A stretch of DNA of 64,000 nt. It comes from a marine actinobacterium MedAcidi-G1. GTDB taxonomy: Bacteria; Actinomycetota; Acidimicrobiia; Acidimicrobiales; MedAcidi-G1. The position numbers and the translations under genes are program-made. The stretch covers positions 58,568 to 122,567 of the forward strand of contig JUEM01000001.1 in the NCBI GenBank assembly GCA_000817085.1. The letters run 5' to 3'. The notes under the pieces are model-generated. The model was not told the origin of the DNA and did not search any database. It saw nothing but the letters and a program-made list of their open reading frames with translations. Position 1 is the stretch's first letter. Every line of letters starts with the position of its first letter. This document shows positions 52,833 to 62,477 of this stretch, piece after piece.

Positions 52833-53705
52833 TTATGGTCGATATAACGAGGGTTTAGTTGAATCACTGACCGTAGTTCTATTCAACTCTCTTCTTTCTC
52901 CTTTATAGTCGTTTAGAGCTATGTGCTGGGTTGACCGATTATCCCAAATAACAAGGTCTCCAGGCGACCATTTGTGTCGGAAAGTAAATTGAATTCCAGT
53001 AGTCCATTGACTTAGCCATTTCATTAACTCTTCTTCTTTCGCGGTTTCTAATTCAGGCCCCTTCAATCCTCGAACATAAGTCGGATTGAAAAAAAGTGAC
53101 GGTTTACCAGTTTCAGGGTGTTTACAAACCAGAGGATGTTCTTGAGTCGATTTGGCTGTTTCAGATGTTTCGATAGTCATATTTGATAGTTGTGAATGAA
53201 GGTCTTGCTGATCAGGCGAGTACGAAGCACTAGCGGAATGTATTCCGGTTATTTTATGCAGACGATTTTTCGTGTCGTTGTCTAAGTGGCAGTAAGCCGC
53301 AGTAGTGGAAGCCCAAACTGTATCACCACCGATTGCCGGAACGTCTATTGCATAAAGGATTGTAAACGCCGGCGGCGTCGAAAGGAAAGAGAAATCGCTG
53401 TGCCAGACACCTCCGAAGTTGAAAGCTTCTGGTTCTGTATTTTCCTTAACAACTTTAATAACTTCTGGATGTTCGTCTATTGGTTTCACGAAAGGAACAG
53501 GAGAATAAGGACCGAGTAGGTGGCTGAACTTAACTTGTTCTTCCGGTGTGAGACTTTGATCAGGTACTATGACAACTTCAAATTCACAAATAGCGTTCCT
53601 GAGTAACGTGATGACTTGCTTATCTAGTTCAGATTTGAGGTCGATTCCTGAAACTCGAGCTCCCAGTACCCCAGTTAGCGGTTCAACGTTTAGCGGACTT
53701 TTCAC
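52833..53705 (-). CDS. TauD/TfdA-family Fe(II)/2-oxoglutarate dioxygenase
   Basis: A 290-residue TauD/TfdA oxygenase. The H-x-D iron motif is in GGVWHSDFSFL near 101, the distal His in WDNRSTQHIALNDY near 257, and the following Arg-rich ERRELNRTTV binds 2-oxoglutarate. Start is GTG, 6 bp after the ATPase gene of the amino-acid transporter, so it belongs to that operon. Relatives attack taurine, alkyl sulfates, phenoxyacids or amino acids. Co-transcription with an uptake system suggests it acts on the imported compound. Confidence 0.87.
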   Translation of the reverse strand: MKSPLNVEPLTGVLGARVSGIDLKSELDKQVITLLRNAICEFEVVIVPDQSLTPEEQVKFSHLLGPYSPVPFVKPIDEHPEVIKVVKENTEPEAFNFGGVWHSDFSFLSTPPAFTILYAIDVPAIGGDTVWASTTAAYCHLDNDTKNRLHKITGIHSASASYSPDQQDLHSQLSNMTIETSETAKSTQEHPLVCKHPETGKPSLFFNPTYVRGLKGPELETAKEEELMKWLSQWTTGIQFTFRHKWSPGDLVIWDNRSTQHIALNDYKGERRELNRTTVSDSTKPSLYRP

Positions 53706-53711
53706 GAGTCT

Positions 53712-54497
53712 CTAAAGTATTTGCGAAAGGAATAGTTTTGTTCGTTCTTCAGTCGGATTAGTGAAGAAGTGGTCGGGTGTGCCAATTTCGACTATTTGTC
53801 CACCCTCCATAAACATTATTTTGTCAGCAACTTCTTTTGCAAATCCCATTTCGTGAGTAACAACCATCATTGTCATACCCGACAATGCAAGTTCCTTCAT
53901 CACGTCTAGAACCTCTTTAATCATTTCTGGATCTAAAGCTGATGTAGGTTCATCAAAAAGCATAATTTTTGGTTCCATTGCCAACGCACGCGCAATGGCA
54001 ACTCTTTGTTGCTGTCCACCCGATAGTTGTCCGGGGAATTTGTCAGCTTGTTCCGGAATGCCAACTCGCTCGAGTAGCGATGCTGCTTGTTCTTCAGCTT
54101 CGGCTCGTGGTTTTTTTCTCACCCATATAGGGGCAAGACTGACATTGTCTCTGACAGTCAGGTGGGGGAAAAGGTTGAACATTTGAAAAACCATTCCAAC
54201 TTCTGATCTGACTTTCTCGATATTTCGGAGATCGTTTGAAAGCTCAACGCCATCGACCATTATTCGGCCTTCTTGGTGTTGTTCTAATCTATTTATGCAT
54301 CTAATCCATGTCGATTTTCCTGAACCAGAAGGCCCTAAAACGACCACAACTTCCTGTTCTTTAATCGTTGCGGAGACGTTATTTAAAGCCTGGAAGTCGC
54401 CGAACCATTTTGAAACTCCTTCGCAAACGATAATATCTTGGGCGTTTGCAAGGTCACGTTCTCCTCTAATTGAGGATGTGGTTTCGTTGTCAGTCAT
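53712..54497 (-). CDS. Polar amino acid ABC transporter ATP-binding protein
   Basis: A 261-residue ATPase of the GlnQ/AapP family. Walker [13 protein letters not shown]-loop [15 protein letters not shown], signature [17 protein letters not shown], Walker [16 protein letters not shown]-loop VVTHEMGFA. It follows the two permeases on the same strand and energises the system whose binding protein is at 58018-59130. Confidence 0.94.
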   Translation of the reverse strand: MTDNETTSSIRGERDLANAQDIIVCEGVSKWFGDFQALNNVSATIKEQEVVVVLGPSGSGKSTWIRCINRLEQHQEGRIMVDGVELSNDLRNIEKVRSEVGMVFQMFNLFPHLTVRDNVSLAPIWVRKKPRAEAEEQAASLLERVGIPEQADKFPGQLSGGQQQRVAIARALAMEPKIMLFDEPTSALDPEMIKEVLDVMKELALSGMTMMVVTHEMGFAKEVADKIMFMEGGQIVEIGTPDHFFTNPTEERTKLFLSQIL

Positions 54498-54506
54498 TTT
54501 TTTACT

Positions 54507-56339
54507 TTACCTTTCGCCAAGTCCAACGCGTTTTTCAACCCGCTGACTAGCTTTCGACATAGAGAAACAGATCACTAGATATACAAGGGATACGAATAGC
54601 AAGTTCTCTCTGGTGCTGCCCATAAATTCTGTTTGCCCTGGGATTACAGATCGAGCAATATACAGAAAATCGAATATGCCGATTATCGCCAACAGACCCG
54701 TTTCCTTGAAAGTAGCGATAATTTGCCCCACCATTGGCGGAATGGCAACTCTGAGGGCTTGTGGGAGGACTATAAAAAATGTTTTTTGAGCATTCGTCAT
54801 TCCGACCGCTTCAGCTGCTTCGTGTTGACCGCGTGTAACTGACTGAAGCCCACCCCTAACATTTTCGGCTAAATATGCAGCTTCGAAAATTATAAAAGCG
54901 ATAGTTACGGCAGCTATTTCAGTCAGATCCATGCCGTCAGGTAAAAAGAGCGGCACCATGACACTGAAGAATATAAGAATGGTTATTAGAGGGACGCCTC
55001 TAATGAACTCAATAAAAGTAGTTGAAACCATTCTAAAAATTGGAAACTTTGATGTTCGCGCAAGAGCTAAAAGAACACCTAAAGGAAAAGCTAGAACCAT
55101 CGTAAAGAAAAAGATCATTAGTGTGATGGCGAAACCTCCGATGAAGAAATCACCGGGAACTTTTGCTGTAGAAGGTGTGTTTATCGCGGTTATCAGCCAG
55201 CAGAGTATCACCATAGTTCCAATCCATACTTTGGTGTACCTGATGCGTGCTGGCTTCTGACCACTAAATGTTGGAGCGGCTAAAGCGAAAAAAGCCAATA
55301 CGAGAGTCAAAATTCTGACGATCATCAGCATTTGAAATAAAAATGTTGCAAAGCCTACAAAAAGAATTGCGGTAGAAATAACTCTTCCTTTTTCTCCAAT
55401 ATCTGGATTTGTTAACCAAAGTAAGATGACTGAACCGACAATTGAGAAAAATAGAAATATTGGTATATCTGTTGAGAAAAGGTGCCCTGTGTCAAAGTCC
55501 GGATCTCTAAGAACTAGAAAAAGAAGGAAAAGCGGCGAAATCAACCAAGTCGTGGAGAGGAGAGCCTTACCTTTGGCCTCATCTATTTTATCTCTTATAA
55601 GAGAGCCAAGAAAATATGAGCAAATAGCAACTACTAACATTATTGTCCAAGGAAGTTTTGTTGTCATTGCTACCGTTCCCGGTTCAGCAAGGATCTTTGG
55701 TGTTCTAGTCGATATATAGCTGTGGTGTCCGTAAGGAATCACCCAGAGTGAAAGAATAGCTAAAAGAAAAGCTCCAGAAAGTAGTGTCATGGAGCTGGTG
55801 GTTTTATCTTCTCTGGAGGATTTTAATAAGAAACCCGTTCCGGCAATAAAGACTCCTACTATCAGCCAGATTATTGTTGCTTCACTACTGAAGGGTGCTA
55901 AAAGAGTTACTAACACTATGAAAGACCCAATTGCCAGTAGACGTTTTCCGACTTGGGAAAGAAGGACGCTTCTTCCAGCGCGCCAGAAAGCCAGCGATAC
56001 TCCTGTAAGGAAAAGTAGAAATCCGAGACTGACCCAAATCCTTGCATATTGATGTTCCGGATAAGCCTGTGTCATTAGTAGGCGCATATTTGTGGCGGTA
56101 GCAGACCACTGTCTGAGAGGATTGAAAATGAAGCTTAGTAATCCACGAATAATTAGAAGAATGGCTGCAGTCGAGAGAATCGTTAGAACGGAATTGAAAG
56201 TATTAGAGAAAAGATTGGCTTTGAGCCATTCAGCAGGAGAAAGAACCGGCGCTTTCGGGGGAAGTTCACTGTTAGATGCCTCTGCTAAAGGATCTGTTTT
56301 AAGCTGTTTTTGCGAAGTAAAGTTTTTTAGGTTCATCAT
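54507..56339 (-). CDS. Polar amino acid ABC permease (AapM-like), extended
   Basis: A 610-residue permease. The conserved HisM/AapM-type domain is residues 395-600, with EFIRGVPLITILIFFSVMVPLF and the EAA loop GQHEAAEAVGMTNAQKTFFIVLPQALRVAIPPMVGQ. The N-terminal 390 residues carry about eight extra hydrophobic segments, more than the usual AapM (about 380-400 in total). It overlaps the companion permease gene by 4 bp and precedes the ATPase by 9 bp. Confidence 0.89.
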   Translation of the reverse strand: MMNLKNFTSQKQLKTDPLAEASNSELPPKAPVLSPAEWLKANLFSNTFNSVLTILSTAAILLIIRGLLSFIFNPLRQWSATATNMRLLMTQAYPEHQYARIWVSLGFLLFLTGVSLAFWRAGRSVLLSQVGKRLLAIGSFIVLVTLLAPFSSEATIIWLIVGVFIAGTGFLLKSSREDKTTSSMTLLSGAFLLAILSLWVIPYGHHSYISTRTPKILAEPGTVAMTTKLPWTIMLVVAICSYFLGSLIRDKIDEAKGKALLSTTWLISPLFLLFLVLRDPDFDTGHLFSTDIPIFLFFSIVGSVILLWLTNPDIGEKGRVISTAILFVGFATFLFQMLMIVRILTLVLAFFALAAPTFSGQKPARIRYTKVWIGTMVILCWLITAINTPSTAKVPGDFFIGGFAITLMIFFFTMVLAFPLGVLLALARTSKFPIFRMVSTTFIEFIRGVPLITILIFFSVMVPLFLPDGMDLTEIAAVTIAFIIFEAAYLAENVRGGLQSVTRGQHEAAEAVGMTNAQKTFFIVLPQALRVAIPPMVGQIIATFKETGLLAIIGIFDFLYIARSVIPGQTEFMGSTRENLLFVSLVYLVICFSMSKASQRVEKRVGLGER

Positions 56340-57874
56340 CGCTCCACAATCTTCATTCGAACGTTGTAGTAGTTAACTACTACAGAGATTGTCAATGAAC
56401 AAGCTAGGTAGAAAAGCATCCATATTGCCATCACAGGAAGCGATTTGCCTGTTTGGTTATATACCGTTTGACCGACCTGAACGATATCGCTGTAACCGAC
56501 TGCTATTGCGAGTGATGTATTTTTTGTAAGATTCAAATATTGATTCCCCATAGGCGGCAGGATGATTCTTATTGCTTGAGGAAGGACAATATGTCGAAGA
56601 GATTGGCCTCTATTTAATCCAACAGCGTTTGCTGCTTCAATTTGTCCTTTAGGAACAGCAAGAATGCCTCCTCTTATTATTTCTGCGACAAAAGCAGAAG
56701 TGTAAAAAACTACGCCAAAGAAAACCGCTGCGAATCCAGGAGTCATTGTGAGTCCACTTGTGCCGTAGTTGGCAAATTTTCCTGGCTTGACTATGTCGGG
56801 CTTCATGGCGTCGAATGGGCGAGCTGCGCCATCTACTTCGAATTTAGCTTCGAGCATATGAAAGAGATCTCGACCGCTATTTAAAATCCATGATGATATT
56901 CCGGTCCAACTGATAAGGAGAATAATTGCTATTAGTGCACCAGTCCCAACAAAAACCATTCTGAAAATATCGTCATCTATCAAAGAAAGGTGTCCGGTAG
57001 CACTTCTACGACTAGTGAAGAAGTTGCGAATCCACCGAGCAGCTAAAAAAATAAGAATTGCGGATAGAAGGATCTTGACCAGCGATGTTGGGATGGTTTC
57101 GAAAAGAGTGGCTAAGCCTGCAAATATTTCACCAATGAAACTAAATACTGGATGAACAAAAATCCCAATAACTGCAAAAACGCAGATAGTTAAAAATGCC
57201 CAAGAGACTGAGCGCGTGTCTTCACCAGTTAGATCCTGTTTCCTGAGTCTTTGTTTTCTTATGAAGTGTGCAGCTATGCAGCCAACAGCTACAACAGTAA
57301 TCCATTGGTAGAAGCCATCAGATATGAAAACTCTGGGCATTGAAATGCCTTTATTTGATATATGGAACCATCCATTTATCGGTCCCGATTCGAGACTTAC
57401 ACGGGGTAGGGCAGTTAGAACAGCGAAATAGAAAATCATTTGAACTAGAAGTGGAACATTCCTTAAGGTTTCTATCCACAAGCCTGCGAGACGTTTGATC
57501 AGCCAGTTGTTTGAAAGACGAGCTAACCCAACTATCACTCCAAGGAAAGTTGCGAAAATTATACCTACGACTGCCATGCGTAAGGTGTTGACCATACCGA
57601 CCCAAAGGGCTCTACCACCTGTTGCAGGTGATGTGTCGATGCCTTCACTTAGTTGGATGTCGGGAGGGCGTTCAAGGAAATCAAAACCAGTGTTTATATT
57701 TCTGGCTTGAAGATTATCGCCGGCTTGTCCAGCCAAAAACCAGAGAGATGATACTACTACTGCTAATAGAGCTAATTGCGTAACCCATTTGATTACAACT
57801 ACGTCACGCCACAGAGGAACTCTTTGCGAGACTGCTTGTAGTGTGCTTGATTTTTCTTCTGCAGATGATTGCAT
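56336..57874 (-). CDS. Polar amino acid ABC permease (AapQ-like), extended
   Basis: A 512-residue permease with the AapQ pattern: N-terminal membrane pair, WIETLRNVPLLVQMIFYFAVL in the first half and the EAA loop GQIEAANAVGLNRGQSLRHIVLPQAIRIILPPMGNQ near 430. The insert between these halves (about residues 190-380), with several hydrophobic stretches, is larger than usual. It is the first permease gene after the binding-protein gene, separated from it by a terminator-like hairpin. Confidence 0.89.
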   Translation of the reverse strand: MQSSAEEKSSTLQAVSQRVPLWRDVVVIKWVTQLALLAVVVSSLWFLAGQAGDNLQARNINTGFDFLERPPDIQLSEGIDTSPATGGRALWVGMVNTLRMAVVGIIFATFLGVIVGLARLSNNWLIKRLAGLWIETLRNVPLLVQMIFYFAVLTALPRVSLESGPINGWFHISNKGISMPRVFISDGFYQWITVVAVGCIAAHFIRKQRLRKQDLTGEDTRSVSWAFLTICVFAVIGIFVHPVFSFIGEIFAGLATLFETIPTSLVKILLSAILIFLAARWIRNFFTSRRSATGHLSLIDDDIFRMVFVGTGALIAIILLISWTGISSWILNSGRDLFHMLEAKFEVDGAARPFDAMKPDIVKPGKFANYGTSGLTMTPGFAAVFFGVVFYTSAFVAEIIRGGILAVPKGQIEAANAVGLNRGQSLRHIVLPQAIRIILPPMGNQYLNLTKNTSLAIAVGYSDIVQVGQTVYNQTGKSLPVMAIWMLFYLACSLTISVVVNYYNVRMKIVER

Positions 57875-57944
57875 AGGTTTTCTTTTCGCTTAAACCTGAG
57901 ACCGGGTTACTGAAATCATAGCAAATACTGGTGTCTCTGTATAA

Positions 57945-57996
57945 GTAAAAAAGTCCTAGGCCCAAGGTGAAATACACCTTGGGCCATTAGGACTTT
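57945..57996 (-). terminator. Strong hairpin and U run between binding-protein and permease genes
   Basis: On the minus strand, GGCCCAAGGTG and CACCTTGGGCC form an 11-bp stem around a 5-base loop, extended by AAAGTCCTA/TAGGACTTT with a 2-base bulge, and followed by a run of six T (57946-57953 region). It lies 22 bp after the binding-protein stop, so it should end most transcripts there and let only a fraction continue into the permease genes. Confidence 0.9.
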
Positions 57997-58017
57997 ATTT
58001 AAAGATAAGAGTTTTAC

Positions 58018-59130
58018 TTATCGTGCTGGTGGAGCATAAATCAATCCACCATCTTTCCAGCCAGCGTTAGCGGAACCTTCACGGTAGAGACCTACTGGAT
58101 TAAGGTTTCTATTGTAAATGTCGCTGTAGTTGCCGACTTGTTTGATCACTTGATGGAAAGCATCAGCGCTTAGTCCCATAGTGGTCTGGAGTTCACCGTC
58201 ACCACCTAGTAGACGCCCAAGCTCTCCTTCTTTAACTGCTGAGTCAACGTTGCTTTGGTCTACTCCGTATTCATCAGCAATAATTGTTGCATAAACGGTC
58301 CAGTTCACTGCATCTGCCCACTTTGAGTCATTTTGACCGTATGTAGGTCCTAGAGGCTCCTTGGATATCGGAGTAGCTGGGAAAATCACCCATTCCTCAT
58401 CAGCAGGTTGCTGTTTAACTTTACGACCCACGAGAGCCGATCCGTCAGTGGTTGAAATGTCACAAGCCCCATCGATAAATCCTTGCCAGTATTCGTCACT
58501 GGTTTCAAATGTCTTGAGTGTGATATTTACACCTGCAAGAGATGCGTATTCAGAAACATTCTTCTCAGTTGTTGTTCCTGCGTTTGTGCAGACGACTGCA
58601 CCTTCTAAGTCAGCTGCTCCGGAGTTTGCGGTAAACCCATCGGAAGCGCGTCCCATAAGCTGCTGTCCGTCATAGTAAGTTGTTGGTCCAAAGTCCATAC
58701 CGACATCGGTATCACGGCTTTGAGTCCAGGTTGTGTTACGTATCAGTACATCAACATCGCCACTTTGCACGGCGGTGAAACGCTCTGATGCGGTTAGAGA
58801 AGTGAACTTGACTGCATTTGCATCTCCAAGAACTGCAGCTGCTACGGCACGACAATAGTCGGCATCAAAGCCGGTTACTGAACCGTCAGCTTGAGTCTCT
58901 GAGAATGCAACAGCGCTTCCACTTACTCCACAATGCAAGGTTCCACGGGCTTGAACGGTGTCAAGAAGACTTCCGTCAGCAACCATTTCAACTTGCGCTG
59001 TTGTAGCTACGGCTGCTGCTGTTGTAGCAGGTGCCGCTGCTGGTGCTTCTTCTTCATCGCTACCACAAGCAGCTGCAACAACCCCAATGGCTAGTGCTAC
59101 TGCAAGTAGTTTTACGAACTTGCTGGTCAT
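58018..59130 (-). CDS. Polar amino acid ABC transporter substrate-binding lipoprotein (AapJ-like)
   Basis: A 370-residue family 3 solute-binding protein. The lipobox is VVAAACGSDEE (Cys22), followed by an Ala/Thr linker, then LLDTVQARGTLHCGVSGS and GFDADYCRAVAAAVLGD typical of AapJ/BztA. AapJ-type proteins bind several L-amino acids including glutamate and aspartate. Ribosome site GGAGGGG lies 8 bases upstream. A strong terminator follows, so it should be made in excess over the membrane subunits. Confidence 0.92.
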   Translation of the reverse strand: MTSKFVKLLAVALAIGVVAAACGSDEEEAPAAAPATTAAAVATTAQVEMVADGSLLDTVQARGTLHCGVSGSAVAFSETQADGSVTGFDADYCRAVAAAVLGDANAVKFTSLTASERFTAVQSGDVDVLIRNTTWTQSRDTDVGMDFGPTTYYDGQQLMGRASDGFTANSGAADLEGAVVCTNAGTTTEKNVSEYASLAGVNITLKTFETSDEYWQGFIDGACDISTTDGSALVGRKVKQQPADEEWVIFPATPISKEPLGPTYGQNDSKWADAVNWTVYATIIADEYGVDQSNVDSAVKEGELGRLLGGDGELQTTMGLSADAFHQVIKQVGNYSDIYNRNLNPVGLYREGSANAGWKDGGLIYAPPAR

Positions 59131-59163
59131 AAGTAATTCCCCTCCGATTAACTGGGATATTCA

Positions 59164-59220
59164 AATAGGCTTTTCCTATTCGACCGTTAACAGTAAATAA
59201 ACGCTATGTCTGAAAGACAT
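59164..59220 (-). promoter_or_regulatory. Two small inverted repeats upstream of the binding-protein gene
   Basis: ATGTCT (59206-59211) and AGACAT (59215-59220) form a 6-bp palindrome with a 3-base spacer, and AATAGG (59164-59169) with CCTATT (59175-59180) forms another, both in the 168-bp gap before the aapJ-like start. They may be operators or leader hairpins; no promoter can be assigned firmly. The rest of the gap (59221-59298) is AT-rich and featureless. Confidence 0.3.
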
Positions 59221-59298
59221 AAGTGGCAACTTCTGAGAAAATTTCATATTTTTGTAAAGTTTAAAATTTTGAAAAGATTGTTTTTAAAGGGTTTTTAA

Positions 59299-60831
59299 TT
59301 AATTAATTTGCCGATTCATGTCTTTCCAGTAAGGCTCTCTCAGTTTAAATTTCTGCAGCTTGCCAGTAGTGGTTCGCGCTAGTTCTTCAAGAAAATCTAC
59401 AGAGGTGGGACATTTATAATGAGCAAGATTTTCTCGACAGTACGAGATCAATGTCTGTTCATCGGTTAACTCATTTTCTGAAAGAACAACAAGAGCTTTT
59501 ACGGTTTCGCCCCACTTTTCATCTGGCACTCCTATTACAGCAACTTCAGCAACGGATGGGTGAGAGAAAAGAACATCTTCGACTTCAATTGATGAAATGT
59601 TTTCGCCACCGGAAATAATTACGTCTTTTTTTCGATCGGTGATTGTCACGTAGTGGTCCCTTCCAAGGGTTGCTCCATCTCCCGTGTGGAACCATCCATC
59701 TGCCAGCGCTTGCTCTGTTGCTTCAGGTTGTTCCCAATAGCTTTTTAAAACGTGGTTGCCTCGCACCAAGAGCTCACCATCGGGCGAAGTGGAGACGCCT
59801 ATTCCAAGGGCGGGGCTTCCGGCGCTTGAAAGTAAAACAGCTCTTTCTTGTGCCGTCTTACTGTCCCATTCTGGGCGAGTCCGGTTCATTGTTACGAATG
59901 GAGCTGTTTCTGTTAGACCGTAAATCTGAATGAATTCCCATCCCAGTTCTGTTTCGACTCTTTCTATCGTTTTGGTTGGAGGTGGTGCTCCCGCAACAAC
60001 TATTCGCATCGTTCCGGTTCCAGGAATTTCTCCCTCCCATTCGTTTGCAGCTTCGAGTATTGACGCTATTACAGCTGGAGCTCCGCAGAGAAGAGTGACA
60101 TGATGTTCCTTTATTCGTTTTAGGATTTCTGATCCATCAACTTTTCTTAAAACTATATGTTTCCCTCCCATGCCGGTAATTGCATAAGGCATGCCCCAAC
60201 CATTGCAATGGAACATGGGAAGTGTATGTAGGTAAACCTCTCGATGATCAACGCCGGTCTGCCATCCAAAAATTGCGGCGTTCAACCACAAGTTTCTGTG
60301 GGTCATTTCTACGCCTTTGGGGCGGGCTGTGGTGCCACTTGTGTAGTTGATAGTTGCTGTGGCATTTTCATCCGGAGTCCACGTTTTAGGAGTGTTGGTA
60401 TTTTCAAACAGATGATCTGACTCTTTACCTAAGACAAATAAGTGCTTAACATTGATATCTGCAAGGTCTTCTTTTAACTCAGGATCAATTAGAAGAACTT
60501 CCGCTCCAGAGTGTTCAACTATGTAAGAAACTTCTTCTCTATTAAGTCTGAAGTTTATTGGAACTCCGATTCTGCCGAATGCACTGGTCCCGAATAGAAA
60601 AATGAGCATCCTGGCAGAATTTTGTGAAACCATTGCTATCCGTGAACCTAGTTCTATTCCCAGTTCATCAAGTCCTGCGGCCAAGCCCCGCGCCGAGTTG
60701 CTAAGTTCTTTATATGTCAGATCTTTTAAAGGCTCTGCTGGCTGATCAGGTTCATCAACCACGGCAATTTGATCGCCGTAAACGAGTTCAGCCCTGTTCA
60801 GATAATCAGTAAGGGTTAGTGGTATCTCCAT
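59299..60831 (-). CDS. AMP-forming acyl-CoA synthetase
   Basis: A 510-residue ANL-superfamily acyl-CoA ligase. P-loop-like TINYTSGTTARPKGVEMTHRN near 166-186, IQIYGLTETAP, hinge GDGATLGRDHYVTITDRKKDVIISGGENISSIEVE, and the catalytic Lys in RTTTGKLQKFKLRE near the C-terminus. It activates a fatty or carboxylic acid with ATP and CoA. It resembles the DmdB/medium-chain ligase shape, but no such assignment is possible from sequence alone. Transcribed alone. Confidence 0.9.
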   Translation of the reverse strand: MEIPLTLTDYLNRAELVYGDQIAVVDEPDQPAEPLKDLTYKELSNSARGLAAGLDELGIELGSRIAMVSQNSARMLIFLFGTSAFGRIGVPINFRLNREEVSYIVEHSGAEVLLIDPELKEDLADINVKHLFVLGKESDHLFENTNTPKTWTPDENATATINYTSGTTARPKGVEMTHRNLWLNAAIFGWQTGVDHREVYLHTLPMFHCNGWGMPYAITGMGGKHIVLRKVDGSEILKRIKEHHVTLLCGAPAVIASILEAANEWEGEIPGTGTMRIVVAGAPPPTKTIERVETELGWEFIQIYGLTETAPFVTMNRTRPEWDSKTAQERAVLLSSAGSPALGIGVSTSPDGELLVRGNHVLKSYWEQPEATEQALADGWFHTGDGATLGRDHYVTITDRKKDVIISGGENISSIEVEDVLFSHPSVAEVAVIGVPDEKWGETVKALVVLSENELTDEQTLISYCRENLAHYKCPTSVDFLEELARTTTGKLQKFKLREPYWKDMNRQIN

Positions 60832-60958
60832 GCGTGCCTCATTGTATAAATGTTTGCTTGAAGAGAGAGACTAGTTCCAATTGGTGCTCATTTTCATCTC
60901 AGGTAATACGCTTATATAAGAAATAAATTTTTAGCTGCACTCTTATCAGGAGAAAGCA

Positions 60959-61258
60959 ATGGAAGACAACAGAGATTTACTAGAAGAATATCGATCAAGT
61001 ATCGATAATGTTGACGCTGCTCTCATCCATCTACTCGCTGAAAGGTTCCGAATTACCCATCAGGTAGGTGTTTATAAAGCTCAGAACGGCTTACCGGCCG
61101 AAGATAAAGAAAGAGAAGCTGCACAAGTAAAACGTATGCGAGAACTAGCTGAAGAAGCAGGTATAGACCCTGTGTTCAGTGAAAAGTTTCTACGTTTCAT
61201 TATTGAAGAAGTGATCAGGCATCATGTCGAGATTGAAACTGACACTTCTTCTGATTAG
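60959..61258 (+). CDS. Chorismate mutase (AroQ class)
   Basis: A 99-residue all-helical chorismate mutase domain that makes prephenate for Phe/Tyr synthesis. The N-terminal helix LLEEYRSSIDNVDAALIHLLAERFRITHQVGVYKA carries the catalytic Arg and Lys pattern, and the C-terminal helix ends FLRFIIEEVIRHH. AGGAGA lies 6 bases before the ATG. A single-domain monofunctional enzyme of usual length for Actinobacteria. Confidence 0.92.
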   Translation: MEDNRDLLEEYRSSIDNVDAALIHLLAERFRITHQVGVYKAQNGLPAEDKEREAAQVKRMRELAEEAGIDPVFSEKFLRFIIEEVIRHHVEIETDTSSD

Positions 61259-61295
61259 AACAGTATTCTGAGTTCTAAAATTTAGAGCTAGTTAT

Positions 61296-62477
61296 TCAGA
61301 CTTCTTCTTTATGAAAGACCTCGTGCGCTGCTTCTAGCACCTCTTTATCTTTTTCTTCAAGACTCTTATCGAGATCGAAGTCCTCATATTCTGAGCCGGT
61401 ATCAACCCAGTTTTCGAATTCGATTACTCCTATTTCAGTGAAGCGATCTCGCAGCCACCCATCTCCTGCATCGAGTAGGCCAAGTTTTTTACAATTGGGA
61501 ACTATTTTGGAGAAAAGAAGACGCTGGAAAACTTTTAATTCTTCAGGCATCTCGAGTTGGTACTTGACCATCTCTTTGACATCTACCCCAAGTTTTTCCC
61601 ACATTTCCTGACGTAAAAAACGGTCGCGCATGCGCAGTGCTGCTTCAAAAGTAAATTCTTGACGTTCACGAATTTCCTTAGCGTCCATATCTTTATAAAC
61701 CTCTTGAAGACTTAAAACACCGAAAGCAACATGTCTTGCTTCATCAGACATTACGTATCGAAGTAATTTTTTAAGAAGAGGTTCTTCAGTTGTTTGATGC
61801 ATGAAACCAAAGGCGGCTAAAGCTAAACCCTCGACCATTATTTGCATTCCTAGATAAGTAATGTCCCAACGACTATCTTTGATGATGTCATCAAGTAAGG
61901 CTTTCAAATGGTGATTGACCGGATAGTTTATTCCGCCCATTTTTTGATCTAGATATTGAGCAAACACTTCGACGTGCCTTGCTTCGTCGACGACTTGAGT
62001 CGAAGCGTAGTATTTAGCGTCTATCCAAGGAACAGTCTCAACTATTTTTGCTGTGCATAGGAGTGCCCCCTGCTCACCATGCATAAATTGGGAAAGACTC
62101 CAATTGAGAGACTCGACTGCGAGCTCTTTCCACTCCTTGTCAGAAAATTTATGAAGAGGGGATGCAGGGTTTTCCTTGAAGTAGTCGGCCTCCATGGGGT
62201 TTGCGGGAAGAAGCATAGTGTAGGGATCTACCTCAATTGACCAATCCAAATCGGTTTGACCATTCCACTGTGAAGTTTTTGCTTTTTCATACAAACGGTC
62301 AAGGGGAGCTCGTTCTCCTTTATCGTAACCCCAAGTGAAAATAGCATCGGCGTTGTCTTCTACAGCATGGATTAAGGAAGTCACATCCTCGTTCCATACG
62401 GAATACTCAGTTATTCTTTCTGGGTCATTCGCATACTCTTCTAAGCTCTGGTTGGGATTAGTTTCTATTGTGGTCAC
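61296..62477 (-). CDS. Ferritin-like diiron protein of unknown substrate
   Basis: A 393-residue protein with a ferritin-like four-helix core. Two E-x-x-H iron motifs, DEARHVEVF near 164 and DEARHVAFG near 247, together with Glu in MHGEQGALL and VEGLALAAF, provide a complete diiron site. Such proteins are oxygenases or N-oxygenases. Start is GTG with a strong GGAGG site six bases upstream, overlapping the TetR stop by 4 bp. The coupling suggests the TetR protein controls it. Confidence 0.83.
   Translation of the reverse strand: MTTIETNPNQSLEEYANDPERITEYSVWNEDVTSLIHAVEDNADAIFTWGYDKGERAPLDRLYEKAKTSQWNGQTDLDWSIEVDPYTMLLPANPMEADYFKENPASPLHKFSDKEWKELAVESLNWSLSQFMHGEQGALLCTAKIVETVPWIDAKYYASTQVVDEARHVEVFAQYLDQKMGGINYPVNHHLKALLDDIIKDSRWDITYLGMQIMVEGLALAAFGFMHQTTEEPLLKKLLRYVMSDEARHVAFGVLSLQEVYKDMDAKEIRERQEFTFEAALRMRDRFLRQEMWEKLGVDVKEMVKYQLEMPEELKVFQRLLFSKIVPNCKKLGLLDAGDGWLRDRFTEIGVIEFENWVDTGSEYEDFDLDKSLEEKDKEVLEAAHEVFHKEEV

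Noticed and set aside
55426..56052. Plus-strand open frames opposite the AapM-like permease gene
   Set aside because: They mirror the hydrophobic codon pattern of the real gene and have no independent support.
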